Origin: an uncultured Erysipelotrichaceae bacterium
GTDB taxonomy: Bacteria; Bacillota_I; Bacilli_A; RF39; UBA660
DNA: 20,815 bases
Direction: 5' to 3'
NCBI GenBank assembly: GCA_902773365.1
Contig: CACYEG010000068.1
Coordinates: 1-20,815 of the forward strand
Of this stretch, positions 16,601 to 20,815 are shown one piece after another. The notes under the pieces were generated by a model. The model was not told the DNA's origin and did not search any database. It saw nothing but the letters and a program-made list of their open reading frames with translations. The position numbers and the translations under genes were made by a program. The stretch's first letter is position 1. Each line of letters begins with the position of its first letter.

Positions 16601-18338
16601 TCTTGTTTTAAAAGATAATATACCGAGAATTGCTAACTCAGAGGATATTGCTAACTCAAATTTTGGTTTATCGATTGAGTCTTCAAATAGTGGATGGTTA
16701 ACTCCCGGTAGCACGTCATTTTGTTCAATTAATAACAATACGATAAATGGTTTACATAGCTATGAAAAAGACAGCACAAACACTGTTCCGACATTCCTAT
16801 TTTATTTGCATCACTCTAAAAATATTACTGTTGAAAAAGACTTAGGTACAGTTAGAATATCAATGCTAGCTGTTACTAAAATTGATGCCTTAAAAAATGA
16901 AATAAAAAGACTAGTAATTAATGTCAATATGTCTACTGCGCTTTTCCAAACAAATGAATACGAAGGAGCAATGACACCAGGAGATAAGTATGAATTGTTT
17001 GCGTCTACTTCAACAAATATAACAACTAAGAGTAAGTTAAGTGCGTATTATGGACTATATGGAAGCGGAAAAAATCTCTATAAGCCAGGATACCATAGAG
17101 CTTTATCATCTTCATTTGTTTTACCAGTAGGAACCAAAATAACAATGATGGAATTATCTGATAATGGTAACAATTACTATTATCACGTAATAGACAGCAA
17201 TGAATTTGCTCAAACACAACAGGAATATATTAACGAAGGCGAGTGTTCATACCAACTATCAGAATTTGTCCCGATGGGAAGTAAGGGTGGTATGACATAC
17301 TACGACGATTCTGCCAAAAATTTAGAATATTATGATGGAACAGATAGTAATGAGGAATTTATATTTATTGTAGATTTTGAAGAATCAAATATTACAACGG
17401 ATCAGCTTTCAAACACCTTACTTTTAGAAATAAGGGATTCTAATGAAGAGTCAATAATTACTGTATTAGGTATTCAACATTCTCAATTAACTTACAATCT
17501 ATATGCAAATAAAGATGCAACTCTTGAAATAAATGCAGCAATAGAAGATAATCCATTGTATGTTGGTTACACCGATATAGTTGATCTATCAGTATCGTAT
17601 CAAAGTACTACGCAGAATGGTCAAACAATAACAGATACAAGTAACTTTGATAAGAAACTGGGGTTACAAGTTCATTTTGAAGATCATAACGGAAGAATTG
17701 TATCAGGATCTGACTTAGTTGGTACGACAATAAAAGACGGAAATATGACTGCCCAGGCTGATATAAATGGTTATTATCGATTAACACTAGCCCAAGCTGT
17801 TGGTAATGTACAAAAATGGCTAATAGTCGATGCAGAAAATTCTCTTTTGTCGACTGGCCAATATACTATGGTATTCGAAGTTTTCCCATCAGTCGATGGC
17901 GTATATTATGAAAAAGTTACGCCTAGTGAATATGATTTAAGTTTCAACTTTATTAGCACAGCTTATGGACTTAAACCAACAATAGCACCTAATTCAGTCG
18001 TATTAAAAAGCGATAAAGAAAACACATTGGATTTCACTATAGAATACGAATCTCTTCTAAATAATCCGAATATCAGAATTATGTTATTTAGAAGAAAATA
18101 TGATCAAATATATTCTACAGAATATGAAGAAGTGAATATACAAGATTATATAACAGACACATTGGTTGCTAGTACAAATTCTAATGAATATATTTTATTC
18201 GAAAACCCAAGTGCAACAAATAGTATGTCGCTTGCGATGGAAAACAATTTACTAACGGGTACATATAGAGTATCATTTAGATTATATGATGGTAACACGA
18301 TGATAGGCGAAATCTATAAATACATTATAGTGAGGTGA
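10647..18338 (+). CDS. Giant surface protein with GG-repeat beta-solenoid core
   Basis: This is a 2563-residue protein starting at GTG, with AGGAAAGTAGG at 10630-10640. A signal/anchor spans about 11-31, with no clear Ala-x-Ala site. Next comes the entry motif SGTGTIENPFIISNAGEYAYF (begins at 52), common at the start of GLUG/beta-helix adhesins, and then an early parallel-strand region (FSGTIDGLGNTIDNVKI). Residues about 387-450 resemble an InlB B-repeat/MucBP-like unit (FMGWITDYENAEISI...MYALW). Two matching Cys loops, CTSYSGC (527-533) and CTQRSGC (605-611), follow. Residues 889-1715 hold about 28 units of a GTI..VYGGGNQAG motif, probably a right-handed beta-solenoid. The last 850 residues look beta-rich and Ig-like, ending YIIVR. 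There is no LPXTG, GW, choline-binding or C-terminal membrane anchor, so the N-terminal segment may hold it. The likely role is an adhesin or large fibre. Confidence 0.85.
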   Translation: MKFRAFIKKHSLLVVTIAFFAIMLLAWKLISTFSVNSEDSAWDGAIAQSFKSGTGTIENPFIISNAGEYAYFKSLMESDDASVYHDKNYKITKSFNYGGYDIAIDNKVAFSGTIDGLGNTIDNVKITDSLFSSIENATVKNLSMVNAEFSITKTTGLVSSSSKDSNISLLIINGSIVSSSKDDIISILFESDSNSIISNSIFNIKSSNTDNINYINNADSTTSNSVLINGELKILEEDGVKLVDFSNISELDSSIYNKLASENYEIVFNDENFFIKNKTITKNASIRKDVKSTSISEHVTGVDNNVVYINDLVADYNYYTAMDYTYFTSTGTIPDFTRLNKYTDDTLVKVFIKYSGTDIGGNYTGYVSNTEAYSDIIYYKYYPVVDGNVTIELIDNPYAKRPANKVFMGWITDYENAEISIDMSDYTRYLKIPVSDVSQTINITMYALWNTGVTYEMTNSTTLSNVASNFTTGMQTVETTATRKIYEGITDFSAYYLKYSIDRYDDFPAGSYSEYLEPHDGGYFDYCTSYSGCDYYVRANSTYDETATYYILNSNTGASLLPYTEEIINLMPNGVAGYFTKTTIRNGYSIDGMYSNNGDLHTGNCTQRSGCTVYQLKQYYTNGAISSVDPNETYYYLTTRDTNVLVLRTSVSRESSRYIRNTVPMTITSLNNGNNYMDDARIGINNAYIYANADLRIEYTTIYSTSYFTGNASNTSTNPDSSLASNNIYGNYYNVKIGRGITGRTVSSYNGTTEYYSANGAYAGNVSQTGSSSTPKKYKFIVESGHYDKLGATGAAVSSGTNLYVNGKAIWGNDIDRAKATNNTLRVRFCASGNWGGDLRTRTTNDIAITQIVKNGIFGYGKLGYDFGLYSGGRGTSGSSHYAARSAIIEGGEIYNLIGGPFTANNRSNVNDTYIYVKGGTIDMIVGGAGLSTTYGNRIIAVTGGTVKYGVFGGSNGSASTGASNQTGEVFGSSFVYIGGSAHIGGGSDSGMYGVAPGGVFGAGNGKSGYDQVGSVNNSNILINGGTIAGDVYGGGNYGATGYALSSGTTNTKIKVLDGTISGSIYGGGNNNGSGKSNISSTINIDISNGTISNSVFGGSKTKGTIYGSTNVSINGGTISNSVYGGGEGGYQSTNAPGTYIRDNVTVTVNNGTIRGNVYGGSAYGSVNTINENTNYSSYNTSVTVNNGTIVGSVYGGGKGSSSYTPKVVGNITVTINGGDITSVFGGNDQAGTHTKQNEVYLNGGTIESVYGGGNKSSVTNTHVYQNGSTVTNIYGGSNTLGDVTTTTVTISDGTTQNVYGGNNEGGTCGTTNVTIDGIGRINGNVYGGGNQVDTTTTNVTLNSCTGLITNVYGGGNQASATTTNVIENGITIDNIYGGSNSSGTVLQSNITINTGTIESVFGGNNAGGNTVNTNLLVNDGEISNIFGGGNQANSDISNITVNDGNIRNIYGGGNQAGVTTTNITIEDGTIDNIYGGSNNSGDVTTSNITFNDGHATNIYGGGNLAKVTGDTHVDINGGNIQTNVYGGGNQGIVKGTSFVTITDATILGSAYAGGNGITATLEGNTNISVDGNTIIGSTNGSSPVSGCVFGGGNQAYTGLEANNNSISTVNVAGGTIYGNIYGGANTSVVYGNTIVNVGANAIRNDSTLSRGNIHVYGHIFGGGEANASGSENYDWFFISVTQGTHIDIDAENYNSFLIDGSFYGGGNASSASGDSYLNISNYGTPNNPKRNISIQRVNYVTIDNSSMLLKGAIDRANDYDKELFAVSRVDDLTIKNNTELYFETGANLLKKFRSLDSDNSPASVTIDEDNNTYTKTVNNRIYMYEGKNLNVAKDQQVTDYGEVVGMTFLGIYNYNNNGLVNTGMYKSTHAPGDTLTWNESFSRGSYVLGLHEANHNIKVNGFYSYFMNEDTMINEVKYIKPTPESSRFYMWFIGENVIEYNVNLVASKYSTLGSVETSFLEFAKPNTTFSITNFDYTDLTTGINLVLKDNIPRIANSEDIANSNFGLSIESSNSGWLTPGSTSFCSINNNTINGLHSYEKDSTNTVPTFLFYLHHSKNITVEKDLGTVRISMLAVTKIDALKNEIKRLVINVNMSTALFQTNEYEGAMTPGDKYELFASTSTNITTKSKLSAYYGLYGSGKNLYKPGYHRALSSSFVLPVGTKITMMELSDNGNNYYYHVIDSNEFAQTQQEYINEGECSYQLSEFVPMGSKGGMTYYDDSAKNLEYYDGTDSNEEFIFIVDFEESNITTDQLSNTLLLEIRDSNEESIITVLGIQHSQLTYNLYANKDATLEINAAIEDNPLYVGYTDIVDLSVSYQSTTQNGQTITDTSNFDKKLGLQVHFEDHNGRIVSGSDLVGTTIKDGNMTAQADINGYYRLTLAQAVGNVQKWLIVDAENSLLSTGQYTMVFEVFPSVDGVYYEKVTPSEYDLSFNFISTAYGLKPTIAPNSVVLKSDKENTLDFTIEYESLLNNPNIRIMLFRRKYDQIYSTEYEEVNIQDYITDTLVASTNSNEYILFENPSATNSMSLAMENNLLTGTYRVSFRLYDGNTMIGEIYKYIIVR
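13311..15791 (+). repeat. Coding repeat array: about 28 GG-motif units
   Basis: Each unit runs roughly 'nGGTIxxxVYGGGNxxGxxxTxxxVTI', typically 20-35 residues. Variants are VYGGGN, IYGGSN, VFGGNN and IFGGGN. The units cover residues 889-1715 of the giant protein. Copies also match at the DNA level: TATGGTGGTGGCAATCA is exact at 14625-14641, 14703-14719 and 14997-15013, with single-base variants at 14925-14941 and 15222-15238. That makes the array prone to recombination and length change. Confidence 0.88.
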
Positions 18339-18342
18339 TTTT

Positions 18343-18462
18343 ATGGAAGATTTAGATAAACTAACGAATAAGGAACTTATCGATTTACTACGACTTGTCA
18401 AAGAACACTTGGAGTTTCTTGAAAATGAAGAAAAAAAGTTAAAGGAAGTTGAAAAGCAATGA
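18343..18462 (+). CDS. 39-residue helical small protein
   Basis: A short ORF sits between the giant protein and the coiled-coil gene. It starts at ATG 18343, four bases after the upstream stop, with GAGGTGA (18332-18338) as ribosome site overlapping that stop. It begins MEDLDKLTNKELIDLLRLVK and continues to KEVEKQ, predicted as one or two amphipathic, highly charged helices. Its stop TGA overlaps the ATG of the next gene as ATGA at 18459-18462, so translation of the two is coupled. The tight start and end overlaps argue that it is real. I do not recognise it. It could be a small partner or coiled-coil extension of the following protein, or a leader whose translation controls that gene. Confidence 0.7.
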   Translation: MEDLDKLTNKELIDLLRLVKEHLEFLENEEKKLKEVEKQ

Positions 18463-19961
18463 TTGAAGAACTAGAAAAAGAATATGATGGCTTAAAAGAT
18501 GTTATTGAAATACTTCCGATAAAAACTAAAGATGCCAAATCTAGAAAGCAAAAACTTCTTGATGAAGAAAAAGAAAAAGATAAAAAAAGGATTTCTAATA
18601 TCAAAAGAGAAATAGAAAAAAGACTCCAGGTTTTTAATAATCTTCATATAAATCCTGATATTGAAAATTTAAAAAAACAAAAAGAAACTTGCAACATCAT
18701 GAATGAATGGAATGAATACAATACATCCTATGAAAAAATGCATTTAGACTATTACTTATATCAGCTACATAGATACTACAAAGAAGACTTAAAAAGTGTA
18801 AATGAATGTTTAAATAGGCTAATAGAGACATTTAAAAAGGTAGATATTACTCTATCAAAAGAAGATTTTGACTTTAATGAATATGCCCAAGATTACATGG
18901 ATAAAGTTATTATGGGTGTTTCTAAAGAAGAGTTAAAAGTATTATTTGAATCTTACTATTGGAAAAATCCGGATTTTATTAAAATATTAGAAGCAAATTT
19001 TAAAAGTATTTATTATAGATATGAAAAACAGATAAATAAGTTTTACGATTTAAGACACCAAGAGTTTTTATCAAAACATAAAGATAACGAAATTTATGAT
19101 TTGAGACTATCACTCACTGCAAAAATTGACAATTTGATTAATAACGATGCTTATATAAACTTCAATAACTTTATAAATGGAACATATAGTCTTGGAGAAT
19201 TTAAAGATATCGATAAGATAAGGAACAAATATTTTGAAAATAATGCATATAACCATAGCGAAGTATTAGAATTACGGAGTGTATTATGTGAATATGACAT
19301 AATAATCAAATATAAATATCTATTAAATACAATTAAAGATAAGTTAGAAAAAAGAGAGAACATTAAAGACATTAAAGCTAATGCTTTAAAGGAAATATAT
19401 AAAAACGAAGTTGCTTTAAAGAAATTTAATAATAAGAAAAATAAGAAACCATTATTCGGAAGATTTAAAAAACCAGAAAAAAAGATACTAGAATATAATT
19501 CTATTATTAAAAAAATAATTGAAGCATACGACGAACTCGATTCATCTTGTTTTGATAATCTAATATATCTTAAGTTAACTAATGAGTCTACAATACTGGA
19601 AGCTCTTAAACTAATTACATCAAATTATCTTTTCTTTGTTACTAAAACTTTAGAGCAAGATGAAAATCAAAGTATAATAGACATTAATTCGAAATTTGAA
19701 GAATTAAAATCTTATATTTTAGACAATAAACTTTACTTATTAAATAACATAGCTCTATTAGATGAAAAACAAATAAAACAACTTATTGTTGATAAATACA
19801 ATCTAAACAATATTTCATTAACACAAGAAAACTTATTAAACCTTGATAGTACGTTTAGCGATATTAATCTGATGCTTTCATACGATAATATAATTAGTTC
19901 TGGCATTAAACTTGAAGATGTTAACTTATATATAGAGTATGAAAAATTCAATAAAGAATAA
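18459..19961 (+). CDS. Hypothetical coiled-coil cytosolic protein
   Basis: This 500-residue protein has no signal peptide or membrane segment and is dominated by Lys, Glu, Asn, Ile and Leu. The first 70 residues form a strongly charged coiled coil (KQKLLDEEKEKDKKRISNIK). The middle has helical segments rich in Tyr (YYLYQLHRYYKEDLKS), and a basic patch, KKFNNKKNKKPLFGRFKKPEKK, occurs at about 325-346. No enzymatic motif is visible. It overlaps the 39-residue ORF by four bases and is followed immediately by a terminator that begins at its stop codon. It is last in the transcription unit of the giant surface protein. That suggests a cytosolic partner in its production, export or anchoring at the inner membrane, for instance through the basic patch, but this is inferred from position alone. 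I do not recognise the family. Confidence 0.78.
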   Translation: MIEELEKEYDGLKDVIEILPIKTKDAKSRKQKLLDEEKEKDKKRISNIKREIEKRLQVFNNLHINPDIENLKKQKETCNIMNEWNEYNTSYEKMHLDYYLYQLHRYYKEDLKSVNECLNRLIETFKKVDITLSKEDFDFNEYAQDYMDKVIMGVSKEELKVLFESYYWKNPDFIKILEANFKSIYYRYEKQINKFYDLRHQEFLSKHKDNEIYDLRLSLTAKIDNLINNDAYINFNNFINGTYSLGEFKDIDKIRNKYFENNAYNHSEVLELRSVLCEYDIIIKYKYLLNTIKDKLEKRENIKDIKANALKEIYKNEVALKKFNNKKNKKPLFGRFKKPEKKILEYNSIIKKIIEAYDELDSSCFDNLIYLKLTNESTILEALKLITSNYLFFVTKTLEQDENQSIIDINSKFEELKSYILDNKLYLLNNIALLDEKQIKQLIVDKYNLNNISLTQENLLNLDSTFSDINLMLSYDNIISSGIKLEDVNLYIEYEKFNKE

Positions 19962-19993
19962 AAAGGACAACTCACAAAAGTTATCCTTTTTTT
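19960..19993 (+). terminator. Rho-independent terminator after the coiled-coil gene
   Basis: The arms AAAAAGGACAACT and AGTTATCC plus T-run form a 13-bp stem with one C-A mismatch and a loop of six (19973-19978). The run of seven T (19987-19993) serves as both arm and U-tract. It overlaps the stop codon of the 18459 gene. Confidence 0.85.
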
Positions 19994-20026
19994 ACACAAA
20001 AAAACAAAATAATCATACATTAAATT

Positions 20027-20032
20027 AGGTGA
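20027..20032 (+). promoter_or_regulatory. Ribosome binding site that decides the amidase start
   Basis: AGGTGA lies five bases ahead of ATG 20038. An in-frame GTG at 20029 is part of this site itself, so it cannot be the start. Confidence 0.75.
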
Positions 20033-20037
20033 ATAAT

Positions 20038-20682
20038 ATGTATGATAGAGCATTAACTGGCATTGTTGTGGATGCTGGACATGGTGGAGTCGATTCGGGT
20101 GCAACTGGTAACGGCATAGTAGAAAAAGAATTAACTCTTGCTATAAGTGAATATATGTATGATAGATTTAGGGAATTAGGAGTACCAGTAGCAATGACAA
20201 GAACAAAAGATGAAGAATTGACTAGTACAACTAGGCCCCAAAGAGCCCTAGAAAAATTTGGAAGTGGAAAAGACGTTATCGTTATTTCAAATCATATCAA
20301 TGCTGGAGGTGCAGACGGGGCAGAGGTAATATATGCACTAAGAAATAAATCAACATTATCAGAAAGTATTTTAAATAACTTAGCTCAGGAAGGACAGGAA
20401 GCGAGAAAATATTATCAACGAAGATTACCAGGTAATCCTGCAAAAGATTATTATTACATGTTAAGAGAGACGCCAAATACCGAAGCAATTATTGTGGAAT
20501 ATGGTTTTTTAGATAATAAAAGTGATGCAGAAGATTTAAAGAAAAATTATAAAAAGTATGCTGAAGCAGTCATAAGAGCTGTTATGAAATACAAAGGTTT
20601 AAACTATACTCCAACAAGTGATAGTGGATTCTATACTGTTAAAAGTGGTGATACGATTTTTATGGGGAATAATGAGTATTAA
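20038..20682 (+). CDS. N-acetylmuramoyl-L-alanine amidase (Amidase_3) with truncated LysM
   Basis: This 214-residue zinc amidase cuts the bond between N-acetylmuramic acid and L-Ala in peptidoglycan. The family signature is complete: VVDAGHGGVDSGA with zinc ligand His15, Glu29 in IVEKELT, His86 in VISNHINAGGADGAE, and catalytic Glu154 in AIIVEYGFLDN. The domain spans about 7-186. After a short Thr/Ser/Pro linker the protein begins a LysM cell-wall-binding motif, FYTVKSGDTIF, but stops eight codons later (MGNNEY, then TAA) instead of after the usual 40-odd residues. There is no signal peptide, as in CwlC-type amidases, so release may need lysis or another export route. It has its own short transcription unit, with terminators at 19960-19993 and 20711-20736. 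The enzyme part looks intact; the wall-binding part is a remnant. Confidence 0.92.
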   Translation: MYDRALTGIVVDAGHGGVDSGATGNGIVEKELTLAISEYMYDRFRELGVPVAMTRTKDEELTSTTRPQRALEKFGSGKDVIVISNHINAGGADGAEVIYALRNKSTLSESILNNLAQEGQEARKYYQRRLPGNPAKDYYYMLRETPNTEAIIVEYGFLDNKSDAEDLKKNYKKYAEAVIRAVMKYKGLNYTPTSDSGFYTVKSGDTIFMGNNEY

Positions 20683-20710
20683 ATTAAAATTTATATATAA
20701 AATATTGCTT

Positions 20711-20736
20711 AAGTTGAGAAAAACTCAGCTTTTTTT
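20711..20736 (+). terminator. Rho-independent terminator after the amidase
   Basis: AAGTTGAG (20711-20718) pairs with CTCAGCTT (20724-20731), giving an 8-bp stem with one G-U pair and an AAAAA loop. A run of T to 20736 follows. Confidence 0.85.
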
Positions 20737-20744
20737 GGTATAAT
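20714..20744 (+). promoter_or_regulatory. Extended -10 promoter of the last gene, overlapping the terminator
   Basis: TGG plus TATAAT (20739-20744) is a perfect -10 with the TG extension. A TTGAGA -35 candidate (20714-20719) sits 19 bases upstream inside the terminator stem. It lies 38 bases ahead of the start at 20783. Confidence 0.6.
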
Positions 20745-20782
20745 TTTATTATCAAGAACTTTTTGAAAGGAGTATGATTTTT

Positions 20783-20815
20783 ATGAGAGCAAAATTAAGT
20801 GAAGTAATTGATGCA
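20783..20815 (+). CDS. Start of a gene, cut by the window end
   Basis: Eleven codons, MRAKLSEVIDA, follow AAAGGAG (20766-20772) at ten bases. An in-frame ATG at 20774 is only one base from that site, so 20783 is preferred. The opening resembles the UPF0158 family of small uncharacterised proteins, but eleven residues are too few to be sure. Confidence 0.6.
   Translation, partial: MRAKLSEVIDA

Noticed and set aside
20029..20037. GTG at 20029 as amidase start
   Set aside because: The GTG is part of the AGGTGA ribosome binding site used by ATG 20038.

Overview
The window is AT-rich, densely packed bacterial DNA that uses the standard code: several genes end in TGA and Trp is read from TGG. Shine-Dalgarno sites are strong (AGGAGG and AGGTGA types). 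The mix of ER-type (SipW-like) signal peptidases, TasA/camelysin-like exported proteins and a giant glycine-repeat surface protein resembles uncultured gut Bacilli/Mollicutes-related Firmicutes (for example the RF39 group). That placement is inferred from gene types and base composition; there is no rRNA here to confirm it. A peptidoglycan amidase implies a cell wall.

Region A (1-7902, + strand) is one tightly packed operon with overlapping or nearly touching genes. It starts with the end of a SipW-type signal peptidase. A TasA-like protein, a second signal peptidase with an unusual cytosolic tail, and two more TasA/camelysin-like proteins follow. Next comes a three-gene intracellular module: an unrecognised 325-residue protein, a membrane-anchored McrB-like AAA+ ATPase, and a DUF2357/McrC-like partner with no visible nuclease domain. 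A third signal peptidase and a further TasA-like protein close the operon. A convergent TasA-like gene (7895-8494, - strand) overlaps its 3' end by 8 bases.

Region B (8495-10584) begins with a divergent control region holding two pairs of tandem short repeats and a good sigma-A promoter with a palindrome on its -10 box. It drives a type II membrane protein and an abundant-looking TasA-like protein, which share a C-terminal WIEGxDxDC motif. A strong terminator ends this unit.

Region C (10585-19993) carries a 2563-residue secreted or membrane-anchored surface protein. Its centre is about 28 copies of a GTI..VYGGGN repeat, probably a beta-solenoid. A 39-residue ORF and a 500-residue coiled-coil cytosolic protein follow, translationally coupled, then a terminator.

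Region D (19994-20815) has an N-acetylmuramoyl-L-alanine amidase whose C-terminal LysM domain is cut off after about ten residues, a terminator, and the first codons of another gene.

Working picture (inference): the window is a cell-surface fibre/adhesin island. Dedicated SipW-type peptidases would process seven small exported beta-rich proteins. The embedded McrB-like AAA+/DUF2357 pair is the unexpected part and may have been recruited to assembly or control of the surface structure rather than to DNA restriction.
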